A DNA stretch of 64,000 nt, taken from positions 372,001 to 436,000 of the forward strand of contig PTFA01000411.1 in NCBI GenBank assembly GCA_003342895.1, in the 5' to 3' direction. Below the pieces are notes generated by a model. It worked only from the letters and a program-made list of their open reading frames with translations, did not search any database and was not told where the DNA came from. The stretch comes from Casuarius casuarius. Its lineage: Eukaryota > Chordata > Aves > Casuariiformes > Casuariidae. Below are positions 36,801-48,589 of this stretch, piece by piece; position 1 is the stretch's first letter; the number at the start of each line of letters is the position of its first letter. The translations under genes were made by a program, and so were the position numbers.

Positions 36801-38100
36801 TTAAAGCTCATAAATGCCAGAGGAAGACTTTCAACTGACTTCTAAAGGGGGTTGCATCAGACCATTACAGATGTAACATTTCTGTCTTTGTGGAAGAAAT
36901 AGAAGCCAGACATGAAAATTAAATCACTTAACTGTGAATCGCGGACATAAGAAAAGAACAGCATATTAAGATGAAACATGCTTCTTCCTCTAACATGTAG
37001 AGGAACATAAACAAGAACAGCAATACTTTAACTTTCTAATAAGTTACATATTCAAGTGCTGGTGTATGCTTAAGTGGTAGATGTTAAGACATAAGGTATA
37101 AGACAAAAGACACCATCCTGGCATTTGGCACCCTATTGCCAGAGCTGTCTTCTACTTAATTCTAGTCACGCCGTTCCTGCTTTGGTCGTGTTCTTGTTGT
37201 AAAGTCACCTTGGGGATGTCCCCCACTGTCTGATCCTTTCTCGACTGTACAGCTAAGCTGATCTGTTTTCCATGTGTTTCCAGAAGAATTCTGCCAGAAA
37301 TATCTGCTCAGCGGCAATGGATAAACTGTGGGGTATTTCCAAGGCAGAATTCGTAACAGTGAGAAACAAGAGGGTAAAAACAACTGTTAGAGCACTAAAA
37401 ATAATGGCCACCCGGTTTCAGTTTTTCAGTGCTATCAGTTCAGCTTGCTGATAAGAATGAGGAATGAAAGCTAACACCTTGGCATCTGTTTTTTATTCAA
37501 ATTGAAGATACCCAAATGAAAAATACCACACTCCAGCCATCAGATTTTCCTATATTCCGAGAATGATACCACAGCTCTCTAGAAGGTAATGAGTTCCTCA
37601 AAAACACTGCAGTTTGTCAACTAGTACAGTAGCCATTTCGGCATAGAACATAGGTGCTGGGAAGCTTTCACAGCTGTTGCATAGTCTATTAGCCAGTAAA
37701 ATGTTAGTAAATGTAGTTTCACGTGGATTGCTAAAATAAGTAAGAGAAAAGCCTTTTTTCTGATCTGCTTTTTCAAATAGAGAAAAAAAATTTACATGGT
37801 TGAGGAGAGAGAAGAAGAATGTGCATGCTGGCCCAGAAAAAACTACGATTTTTTTTTTCCTGCAATATCCTTCTCTCTTAAAAGTTCTCCTAAGAAAAGT
37901 TGGAAGTTTCAAAAAATACCATGACTCTGAGAGCTTTGACTTTAAGGAAAATAAAAAAGTAATAATGTTTTGTTGAAAACTCAGAGTGTAAAGAAATCAT
38001 TGTTCATTATAATTATGCTGAAAAGTAGGTGAAGACAGATGACAACTATGTAATTAAAAATAGTGCATGTAAGCATGATATGTATTGACTTTCCTCTCCA
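33864..38100. other. Unique AT-rich non-coding sequence
   Basis: No gene is recognised. The minus-strand frames at 35,607-36,311 (up to 133 codons) overlap one another and lack any domain. A POU-type octamer ATTTGCAT lies at 36,669-36,676 next to a CAATTAG core. Confidence 0.5.
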
Positions 38101-38445
38101 TTGTCACATGAGAAAAAATTAAGCATGTTCAACTTGCAGAAGATTGAAAGGAAACATACTAACCTTTAAATATGTAAAATAAAGCAATAAATTGTTTTTC
38201 AGTTCTTCTGGGAATGGACGCAAAAACTACAGGATTAAATCTATACAAGGAAGATATATTTTAAACTCACAAAAATTTTCCAACTATTATTTACACAAAC
38301 AGATTGCTTAGAGAGACTGTTGAAGCTTCATGACCGAGGAGGGAGAAAAGAAGGGTTAGTTTAGGCAAACAGGTATAATGGTTAGGGCAGAGGAGTGGGC
38401 TAATTACCTGATGTCCATCTGAATTCTGTTGTTCTGTAATTCACC
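38101..38445 (+). mobile_element. Old CR1 LINE 3' end
   Basis: This is a diverged CR1 fragment covering the end of ORF2 and the 3' end. Recognisable blocks in order are a 'gagaaaaaattaagcatgtt' start, 'aaatatgtaaa', 'gattgcttagagagactgtt' (the conserved 'H-W-N-R-L-P-R-E-V-V' region), 'caggtataatggttaggg', and the terminal 'ctaattacctgatgtcc' block, which corresponds to 'actagatgacct..gaggtcc'. It ends near TTCTG(TT)GTTCTGTAATTC, a degraded form of the CR1 8-bp terminal repeat. The 5' end is truncated. It is a different, older subfamily from the copy near 58.6 kb. Confidence 0.82.
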
Positions 38446-39539
38446 ATACATCATTTTTTATCAACTATAGGTTGAGCTCACAGAGCTCACATCTTTTTGA
38501 ACGCCCATGACCTCCTTAGAACTTACTGAGGTATTGGTGTTGCCATCAGATAGAAGGTACTTTTCAAACATAGGCTGCATCGCCACCAGTTTGATTCATG
38601 CAGCCCAGCTACACCACCGTCATACACAACTAGGAAGGGCTCATAATGATGAGCCTGGTCCTTGATAAATGACCAGAAAATGTAACTATGGACATGGTAG
38701 ACTCTACTTTCACCTGAAGACTTTAAAGCAGGATGGACCATCAAGCCTAAGCAGATGTCCTAAACAGACATGGAAATTAACAACTGCAGTTATTGTCCTG
38801 TGCTATGATGGAGGTCAGACTAAATGAATATTACTCACAGTTTTCAGCGAATCATGACCACACCAACACTTGATGGCTGGGGGGAGAGCAGAAATGGAAA
38901 CTCCTGAAGGGTAGAAAGACATATCTGCCTGTTGCATAGCTGGCCTGTAACCCTAGTGGGCCTTTTTCCCGTTCATTTCCCTTGTCTTGACCAATAAATA
39001 AGCAAACCTGAGAAATAAAACCATGAAGAGGAAAACTTGCTGACTAATGAACTAGATTTGTTCTCATGCCTGACCTTGCTGGGCCATTCTACCAGTTTAG
39101 AGGATCATTAATCAACAAATCTCTCTCATTTAGCCTTTGCCTGGAAAATGAAAAGGTTCACACTTTGTATTAATGTCACATGCATAAATAGTTTATAAAG
39201 GGCTATTCAGTGAATAAATATATGCTTAAATAAATGGTTTACCAGTTGTTACAAAATCTCCTTCGTTAACAAGCTGCCTATAAACATGACTTCTCAGCTC
39301 CTATTACCACTTTTCCTTTTGTATCATGCTCTGTTACTTTTATACAATGATGTTTACTATTAACAATTACTTTTATATTTGTAAATATTCCTTCATATAT
39401 AATGTGACTGTGAAAACTGAAAATATTTTATTTTAAGATCCTTCTGATAGCAGGAAACAAAGACTTCATTTTTTCTCACACTTCTTGCTTAAAAGAAACA
39501 ACAAAAAGAAATGTAACCACTAGCAAACATATATTAGCT
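38446..39539. other. Unique non-coding sequence
   Basis: No gene is recognised. A CR1-tail-like phrase (ggaggtcagactaaatga) at about 38,811-38,828 is isolated and too short to call. Confidence 0.45.
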
Positions 39540-39910
39540 TTTTGGTTTTATTTTTGAAACTTCTATATTAGAGCCCACTTAATTAGACGCATAAATCCTG
39601 TAAATGATGTCAATGCTCATAATTAAATGAGACAATTGCAAAATCAGCTGCAGCACAAAATGTAGATAAATGTGAGAATGAACAATAAGGGATTGCTTTG
39701 TTATAAATCTGCATGACTAACACTACTACAGTGATGTGGCAGAGAACTTGTAGCATCTGCTTCATACATATGAAAATTCAATTAAATTATCAGCCATGAA
39801 TTACTGTAGCACAAATATCAACAGAGGAAACTTTGACCTAATTATTTTAAGGTTTTTAAGCAGAAAAAGGTCATATTTCAGTATGCTGATGATGGTAGAT
39901 TCATTTTGTG
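39540..39910. other. AT-rich block resembling conserved non-coding DNA
   Basis: Dense TAATTA, ATAATTAA, CAATTAAATTA and CTAATTATT cores occur in otherwise complex, repeat-free sequence. This composition is typical of developmental enhancers conserved among amniotes. It is not a simple repeat and has no long open frame. Conservation cannot be judged from one sequence, so the enhancer idea is inference only. Confidence 0.25.
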
Positions 39911-40357
39911 ATGCTTAAAGAGCTTAATCATATAAAGTCTTTTAAAAATATATTCTTTACTAATGGAAAAAATACAAAAGGGGTCTCTGCTTTATTTCTC
40001 CTTGATTTTGGCAGGTTACATTGTTTTAGAATTTGTTGATGCTCAAAATAAAATCAAATAACATTAAATGAAAAGGCAGGAGCTCAACTGTAAATTGTCA
40101 TATAAATTGAAGGTCTAGTAGCTAGGGTATTTTACACCAGTTCAGGATCCACTTCTTAGCCCAGGGTGCATGCTATTGTTTCTTTAGAAGAAATATCTAT
40201 TTTCATGAAACAAGATGGCTACTTCTGTTACTCTGGTAGTTCAGTGAGAGGAAGAGGAGTTTAGAAAGAAAAAAATGGCCAAGGAAGATTTCAAGTGTTT
40301 TCACCATCCATGCATTTCAAATCCTACAGGGCTGACAGAAACTTTGGCTTTGTTTGC
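39911..40357. other. Unique AT-rich non-coding sequence
   Basis: No gene or repeat is recognised. Confidence 0.5.
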
Positions 40358-40430
40358 ATACACACACACACGTATATATACATACATATGTACATACACA
40401 TACATACATATACATAAAAATGTATATATA
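40358..40430. repeat. Alternating CA/TA simple repeat
   Basis: A (CA)n run passes into TA and ACATAC-type units, giving about 70 bp of nearly alternating purine-pyrimidine sequence. It is a compound microsatellite and probably unstable in length. Confidence 0.92.
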
Positions 40431-42809
40431 CCCCTCTTTTGTTGCTCCCTGTCTGAAACAGGTCAGCTTTTGACCACATTGATGTCTAGTCAGACTGTCA
40501 TGCTGAGGAAATCTGTACACCAGATAGATACTGTCTCCTTACAGATCAGAAGTGAATTTTAATATTTATCCCCAAATAAAGCTTGATGACAGATGAACAG
40601 TTTTTTTCCATTAATAATAATTAAGAGTTAGGTCCTCCAACTGCATCTGGCAGCCCTCTTTGAAAAAGAAACCTCAAACAAAGTCCTTGGGCAGATGCTC
40701 AAGTTCCCCACCATAAAGGCTCAGCTGAATGATTGACTCCTTCATGCAGAGCACCTTACGATGCTCTGCCATTCAGTGCTTCAAAAATATACTGCTTCTG
40801 ATATCACATTTACTGCTGTGAAAAACATTTTTCTAAAGCACGATGAGATTTCCTAAGTGTTTGCATAACCAAGCCGAGGGACAAAACTAGGCAGTTGTAC
40901 CATGTCCATGTTCTCCAGCCTGGCAGTACCACCTAACAGCATCTTCTGTCGTTTCTGCTAAACTGTCAAATCCATTGTCAGTGCTTAACAAATACTAATA
41001 TTGACAGGGCATGTTTAAAGCATTGATTTGGTGACATCAAATGGCACACAGCTAGGTGGGAGGGCCACATCAGTGATTTATCCCTGACGGCCTTCAAATA
41101 AGATCTCTAAGCAAAGTCTTTCCTTTTGCACTAAGGGAACTGCTCAGGCTGTCCTTGGCACTTGCCTGGGCATGTGGAAGATCATAAAAAATGCCCTTCT
41201 ACTCCTCTTCCTCCGAATGCCGTATTAAAAGATTAGAGATAAGGGTAAACCATAGACCTAAAGAAATGCAGTCAATATACTTCCTTGGAGCTGCAAAATG
41301 TTGCAGAGCTTAAAGAAGGCATGGCTATAATGTAGCGTCTGAACCAGGCTGCTGCTTGACTTTGGAGAAGGCAGTCCGTTGCTCGGTCCTTTCCCCAAGC
41401 TTTTCTGGAGGGAGATCAGTTCACCCAACCTCCCAGAGCTGGCCAGTAATTAGATGCCACTTTCTATTCGTGCAGACCTCTAAACCCGGACCTCTAAGGA
41501 GAAAGCCTGTTAGACACACAGCGTTTACCACCAAGGTGCCCCTTAGCTCTGAAGGGGATGAAGTGTTAAGAAAGGTGATCTGAATATGTGGAACAAAAAC
41601 TTGCCAAAAAAACCCACAGGCCACCCCAAGCCTGGCACTTGCCAAGAAGAGTCTAGGAGAGGGAGCAACACAGTATGTGAGTGTGGGCAGGTGCAGGTGG
41701 TCATTCACTCTGCCCAGGCTCAAAGCTAGCTGGAGACAAGCCAGCTCCGGTTCAGAAGCTGTCTGATCAGCTGCAATTGAATGGCTTATGTATCAGAGCT
41801 CGCCTGAACCCAAATGGCTCAAAGCATCACTGGGGAATGCACACACAACTGTCTGCACCCCTCCAAACACACCTACCCTCAGGCCTGATCAGGATTCACC
41901 AAGCTAGAGTCCAGTATTTGCTGCCACATATGCTTCCCCCATTGACACCCTGCAGCAAGGCTTGTAGCTCACAGGTTTTGCAGCCTGCACTGATAGTTTG
42001 TCCACATATACTAGCAGCTAATTTCAGTTATAATAGTGGATTTAACATGTCAAGCAAGCTTTAGAAAGTTTCCTCTCTGTTGTATAACTGAACTTGGGAT
42101 CATTATTGATTTTAACATCTCTTGCTTGTTCACCTCTTGTTGTACCTGAAATTACAAGTGATGCTAATTGTTAACAGAAGTAACAATATGCTCCTGTCAC
42201 TCTCCTCTCCCTGTATCCTACAGGCCTTGTGAGTCATGAATCCTCTTTTTTCATTTTTAATTCAATGACACTAGCAAACCACTAAAGCTTGTACAGATCC
42301 GCTTTGGAAAACCTTACTTTCATTACACCCAGAAGCAACTGCCCTGGTAGCAGAATGCAGCACACACATAGGTCTCTTGCCGCTCCCATGCAAAGCCCAG
42401 ATGTTAGCTTGAAATACTGAAAAGGTAAGATTAAGTTTAGACAATGAGCTGTAAATGTGAGTGGCTGCCATCTGCTCATCCAAACTTTCTGGCAGCTTTG
42501 CCAGATAAATACATTTTATTAAATACCTTTTATTAAATGGACTATAATAATGAATTAAAATAATTATCTGAAACCTTGCAACATTTAGAGTTTTTAATCC
42601 TTTCAGATCTCACTGAAAACTTGATGGGATTCACCTGACTAAAAGTAGACCTGCATGCAACATCTACAACTGAACCAGCAGCTCTCTCCTTTGACAGGGG
42701 AAAAATATAGTGCAATTCATCACATCCTCATCACATTGTCTTCCCCTGCAGTTTTCAGTATTTCAGTAGGTCGTTATAGGCCCTAGCTAAAGATTTCTTC
42801 AATGAAAGC
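40431..42809. other. Unique non-coding sequence
   Basis: No gene is recognised. The plus-strand frame at 41,681-42,064 (127 codons) begins in GC-richer sequence but has no domain, and overlapping frames on the other strand argue for chance. Confidence 0.5.
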
Positions 42810-42851
42810 AAAAAAAAAAAAAAAAAAAAAGAAAGACAAAACAAAAAAAAA
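42810..42851. repeat. Poly(A) run with A-rich continuation
   Basis: 21 consecutive A are followed by GAAAGACAAAACAAAAAAAAAC. It could be the tail of a retrocopy, but no gene-like sequence is recognised upstream and no flanking target duplication was found. Simple A-rich repeat is the safer call. Confidence 0.85.
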
Positions 42852-45800
42852 CATTCATTCAATGTATGTTACTTCAGTAGCAGGTTTGCAAGACCAGACA
42901 GGAGAACTGTGACATTTCTGTTCCAGACAGACTTCAAATTCACACCTATTATGATCCAAAATTATGTTTTTAATTAATGTGTTCTCTTTCCTAATAAATA
43001 TTCAAAAAAACTAACAGAGTAATAATAGATGTGCTGATATTCAGAGCTAGTCAGAGCCCTTTGTGTTTGAGCTTTCCATGATTTGGATTCTGAATTTGAT
43101 TACATTGCTGTAAATCACAGTTTGGTCAATAACATTACACAGAAGCAGTGCAGTCAAGAAAGCTATTGGAAACAATATATGGGCTGCATGAGCTTTACAC
43201 CCCCAAACTGCAAGGTCATGTATGCCCTAGACATCCCCAGATCTCACATTTTTTGCAAGTACTTTTGTGCTCTCAGTGAGTTTGAGTCACATTTGTACTC
43301 TTTTTGACTGTAAATTAGCCTATATTTTTACAGAATAGTGCAAAGCAGCCTTGATATTGCAGAGTAAGAATCGGCCTCCAGTCCAGATAACAGAAACGAT
43401 AAGATACATATATGCCAAGACACTATATTATTACTGTGTTGTAGAGATACATCTCAGGATAAATTTGACACTTTTCAGCTCTTCATTCTTTGGCAATGGA
43501 GTTGATTTAGGAAAGAGGCATTCAGATAACTGGAAGTTCAAAGATATCTCTCCCTGACTCATTAGCATCTTCTGTAGTCAGGAAGTACAAAGTCTCTAGC
43601 ATCCATCTGTCCAGCAGATGTGTGCCAGAGAAGCACCCCGCTCCTTAGCTGATCTTTTAACAAACAGCTACCAGCACGGTGGCAGTCCATCAGTTTCCAT
43701 AACTCACACCCTATGATTATCCAGAAAATAAGATCATTTTCACACTGTAGCTTCAGCTTTTCAGTCTCCCTGAAACTTCCAGTTTTAGAAGTGCCTTTCT
43801 TTCTAAAGAAAGAACATTTTTGTAGATCTGCATCTCCAGGGTCAAAACCCACATAGGTGTTGAGTTCAGTAGTCAAGGAGTAAAAAGCCATACCGTGTTT
43901 GGGTGTCACCAGGACCATTAATCTCTCCAAAGGTGCTTGATATCACACCCTCCAGGACCTTCCTCTAGCTGTTTTTTCACCCCAGAAACTGGCTTTCTTG
44001 GAAGAACTGACTTGCTTACGACTGGATCAATAATGTTTTGAACTCTTGCAAAGGCTAGTTGCTCTGTAACTTTAAAAATATGCATTTGTACTTGATGGTA
44101 CTCAAGAGACCTTAACTGATGTAGATGGAAAAGAAAAGAGGGAAAAATGAGCCCTACCTTTCAGAGTTTATCATCCCAAATAAAACAAGAGACGACGAGT
44201 GGATCCAGTCAGGAAAGCACAAAGAGACAATGAGCTTCTGTTTCTTTTCATGCCATTTCATTCCAGCTAGCAGGCTGAGGCTGAACAATGAAATAGTTAA
44301 ATATTCTGGATTAAGCATTTATCTTAAAGCATTTGCCTTTTCACACATAAATTAAATTTTCCTGTTTAATCTCTACTTTTCTTCTAATTATCTCTCTCCA
44401 CACACGCTAATGACTCACAGCTAGCATCTCTCTTCAAGCAAGATGATTAGGAAGTGTCTGTTGTTGCTGGGCTTTCTTTTTTCTTTTTTTTTCCTCCAGG
44501 AGATGATAATACTATTCATTTGCTATGCAGAAACAGTTATAATGATATATTCGAAAGGCAAGAATAGACCAACAATTCAGGTATCTTCTACTAGAAGTGG
44601 GACATAACTTATATTTTAGATACTACATTTTTAAAGATTCTTTAAAATAAAATTTCCTGTAGCTCTTCTTCCACCTCACCACATACGACTGCACATCACA
44701 TTCAGATGAAACATTGATCTTTGTGTGTGTGCGAGTGCAGGAACGCATGTGACGTTTTGGAAGTAAATATCTGGAAAGAATTTATTACAGAGAAGCACAA
44801 ATTCCTTTCCTTTATATTTTAAAGGTGTGACCATTAAAACGGGTAAGCAAGACAATTCAGGCCAAAGGATGTAAATAGCATCTTTCTGGAAGCTGCATGG
44901 CAAAGAGGAAAAAGCCACAGAGCTGGATCCTAAAACTTCTGAGTCTGCTTCAGTTGTACAAAAGGCAAATACACCTCTTTGCTCCCCTAATGAAAGTCAA
45001 CTTCCATTCACAGACTTGGTTGGTTTGAAAGTCTTCCTGCAGCGCTCCGTTGTGTATATAGAAACACATAGCTATGTGTAAAATGTATATAAATAGGAAT
45101 AAAATGCATCTGTATCACTGCTTTCTACTGAGAGGAATTAGATCTACCCACACGCACGCACTTACACATGGACTAAGCTCTGCCACTACTGTTAGTGTGG
45201 ACTTTTCCATGGTCACGGTATTTAGGAAAGCGACGGCCTTAAATTGACCAAGTGGACAGAGGTAGAGATAGACAGACAGGTAGGTAGGAACACATACTCA
45301 CAAAAGCATACACACATTTCTGCAAGGATGTGTACCTCTGTATACCCAGAGAGTCTCCTGAGCTTTCCCTCAGTTGGAATACACAGCAGAAATACTAGGA
45401 TCCACTGAAAAAAATTGAATAGTATATGAACTACTGTGTCTATATCACCAGGAAGTTTAAGCTTGATGTGGTTTTTCATCATTTCAAAAATACAGCTTCT
45501 GATTAACTTTCTTTCATATATATCACATTGCAACAAAGTACTTCTCGCTTGCATTTATGTTTCTCTATCCTAGCTCATCAGAGCATTTGGCTATCTTTGG
45601 CTGGATACATCTCCAGCCTTGCCAATTAATTGATGAAGAACCATTAGGAGACAAATATATCATCTGCATTTAAACTGCTTGAATGGAAGGTTACTGAAGT
45701 AATAACTAGCAACATCAAAGCCATTAATAAAATATGGGGTGGGGACAGCAAATTATAAATTTCTGTATCCAGTCCCCAAAATAAATTTGCTATTCAAGGT

Positions 45801-46384
45801 GGTTTTCACACTCATGGTGACATAGATGAATGATGCTGATTAAAAAGGAGTGAAGAAAAGATTATCACTTTAGCATGGAAACCACTGGCATCATTATCAG
45901 TCTCATCTAAATAAAAAGTGCTAAATTTTTCAGTGGCTTCATAGCCTTGCTGTGAAATTGCAGGTGCCACTGTGCACTGGTAGTTGAGCACAAGATAAGG
46001 CAAAAATGGAGATAAAGTAGGTTATAGCAAGAACAAAAGCACTCAAAGAATGAGAAGAGATGATAGTTCTGTGGCTTTAAAATAGGCTTTTCATGGTCTT
46101 GCCCTGTGAATGAAATATTTGTATTGGTTCTGCTGGTTATGAAATGTCCTTTACGACAGGAAGAGATACAATCACTTTGAAGGAGCCAATAACTAGCTAA
46201 TGAACAAAGATGTAAATTATCAAGAGTGCTTAATATTATTATCACAACCCAAAGACATGAGTAAGAAACTTCCTAGAGAGGGAACAAATAGGACACAGAG
46301 CTCAGAAGTACGTTTCTCTCTGCCACAGATTTGCAGGGAGATCACAGCTGTGCCGCTTTCCTTCTCTGCACTCTTCTTTCCTCT
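42852..46384. other. Unique AT-rich non-coding sequence
   Basis: No gene or repeat family is recognised. The open frames at 43,562-43,930 and 45,222-45,554 on the minus strand have no domain. Confidence 0.5.
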
Positions 46385-46515
46385 CCCACTCTTTCTGTCT
46401 TCTTGTCAATTTAAAATTTAAAGTCTTTGCAGCAAGACTGGCTCTCACTGTTTGGTTTGTACAGTCCCTAGCACAATGAGGCACCAATGTAATGCAAATC
46501 ACGGCATTAAATATT
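46385..46515 (+). repeat. Ancient sauropsid SINE-like 3' module
   Basis: The order 'ctctttctgtcttcttgtc', 'aaagtctttgcagcaagact', 'tttgtacagtccctagcaca', 'atgaggc' and 'gtaatgcaaat' matches the 3' part of a common old repeat of turtles, crocodilians and birds. That repeat's usual form has 'gtaagctctttggggcagggac', 'tttgtacagcgcctagcacaatgggg' and 'accgtaatacaaat'. I know the module but am not certain of its database name. It is diverged and presumably inactive. Confidence 0.72.
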
Positions 46516-47284
46516 CATACAAAAGCTCCATAGTGTGACTGCATGAAATCAGAACAATCAGAGAACAGGCGTAAGCTAAGAGCCTAGGTAAGATAAAGCA
46601 CCGAGATTTCTATTACAATTGCAGCCTCATTAGAGGAAGTGTGCTGACATAAGCTGTGTTTTCACTGTCGTAAGCCCAATTTCATAACCATGTATTAGAG
46701 TTATGAGTTCTCCTAGCAAGCTGTAATGTTTTCACTTTTGACTGTGCAATCAAATATTGTTAGCTTAAGACATTTAAACTTTATAAATGGCTCTGTAATG
46801 CGTAGTCTTTTCAGCTATAAAATTGTTCTTTAAAAAATAATCTCAGGCATTGGTCTCCAGAGTCAATGTCACCTAACAGCAAATAAATTTTGGCAATAAA
46901 TTAGAAGTTAACTACATAACTGTGAGCAATTCCTTCAACTAAGAATTAGTCATATATTTTCTCTCCATCTAATAAAAACATCACTAAAATGTTATGCAGC
47001 ATTCCTGTTCCTATCTGATGCTCTGTTTCAGAAATGGTAAAGGATTTGTCCAGTAATGAATTATTTGTGAGAGTTTGCCAAGACTTTGCACTGAGAATTT
47101 TAGTTGGAATTCTAGATTGATGCAGCCCGTTTAAGCAAACTTGCCTTACTATATAATCCAGATAAGGAGAAAAAAAATGTACATATGAAAGGCTTAGTAA
47201 CCCTAAAATACACAGTAAAATCAAATCTTCACTCAACAAAAAGCTTTCTTGTGGCCCTTTATTGAATGATTGAACCTGTCTCTG
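46516..47284. other. Unique AT-rich non-coding sequence
   Basis: No gene is recognised. The sequence is low in repeats and AT-rich. Confidence 0.5.
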
Positions 47285-47345
47285 GATATGTTATCTGTCT
47301 ATTTAGACTGTAATCCATTCAAGGTGGCTTTTATCTCCTGTTCAT
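47285..47345 (+). repeat. Second fragment of the same SINE-like 3' module
   Basis: The phrase 'ttatctgtctatttagactg' followed by 'taatccattcaaggtggctttt' corresponds to the 'gtctatttagactgtaagctctt.ggggcaggga' part of the repeat seen at 46.4 kb, in the same orientation. Only about 55 bp is recognisable. Confidence 0.55.
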
Positions 47346-48589
47346 CATGAAACACACTTTTCTTGTAAATTATAGCTATGAAAGCTCATTCTTACCAGAT
47401 ACTTCCCTACTGAAAGCACTGCTTTCACAGGTAGAAAGTAAGGCTGGTGTCCCTCACAAGGAATCTATACATGGCATAACCTATATAAACATTTTTTTAT
47501 TGCAGAGAACATCAATTGATATCTCAGAGATTTGACTTAGGACTAATATTTTGCACTTTAATACATTAGATCATAGGACTTCAGAATGGTTTCTAAAGGC
47601 AGACTTTGGCCAATATTTTCAGAAATAACCAATGATGTTTACCCAGGGGAAATACTGTGGCCTGAAAGACTAGTGGGCAACATTATCCTTTCCATGCTGG
47701 ATAAGTATCACAGATTTAACCTAAAAGTTAGTGCCATCTGGCGCTTACAGATGATCATCGTTTTAAGAGATAACAACCTTAACCACTCTCACTTTTTGAC
47801 AGTGTTTGACAGGAAAACAATTTCATGTGTGTCTCACTGCCTGCAGAACCTCGTGGCATGACAATAGGACAGGGACTCTGAAAGCCTAGCAGACAGAGCT
47901 AAAAAACACCCAATCCCCCACACTTTTTCCCTTATTAAGCACTGAATTTTAGGGTGTTCGGAAACCTATCTCGTTGTCCACTGTAGGCACAAAAATTAAC
48001 TGGTAAGCAGAAGTATTCTCAGAGCTCAACCCCGAGAGATCTTCAGAAATCTTTGTACCTCTTACCTCAGCCTAGAATAGTTGAAAAAGGTCCTGGTATA
48101 GACGTACCCTCTTATGGCTTCTGCAGAGCTGCCTCTGCACTTGGTTGTTCACAATGAAAGCAGTACTTTGGTGCTTTGGTGACACTTGCAGCAATATCAA
48201 AATGTACAGAAAAACTTTTCTTATTCTGTTTCCTTAAAGGGTTTATATGGACTTATTAGATGAAGATACACCTTATAGGTAGCAGCATATAGTAATCATT
48301 GTTATAAGTGTGATTTCAATCTGCAGATATTTGTGTTATAATAACGACAGAGTGGGTTGACCACTGACCAAAATTCCATGATGCCGAGAGTTTTCCCAGC
48401 TCCAAAGTACCAGGTGTTTCCTGCCAAAACCTCAGATCCAGACGCAATCTAATTTTCCCCAAGCTATGAACATATGAATCCACCTCTGTGGGAGAGGAAA
48501 ACCGAGGCTGGATTAAGGAGGTAAATATGTTCTAGCTTTGCTTTCAGACTCCATTATGACACAACACGTAGGAGCACGTCTGCTTTCCC
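47346..48589. other. Unique non-coding sequence
   Basis: The plus-strand frame at 47,586-47,861 (91 codons) has an amino-acid mix that looks fairly protein-like but no domain I can name. It lacks clear splice sites or upstream context and is not called a gene. Confidence 0.45.

Noticed and set aside
38370..38445. MIR or tRNA-like head ('ggtataatggttagggcag')
   Set aside because: It is better explained as the continuation of the CR1 3' end, since the following bases match the CR1 terminal block in order.
38811..38845. Second CR1 tail ('ggaggtcagactaaatga')
   Set aside because: Only about 18 bases match and the flanks do not, so it could be chance.
42810..42851. Processed pseudogene or retrocopy tail
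   Set aside because: No gene-like sequence upstream of the poly(A) and no target-site duplication was found.
47586..47861. 91-codon frame with a fairly protein-like composition
   Set aside because: No domain, no splice-site pair and no homology that I can recall.
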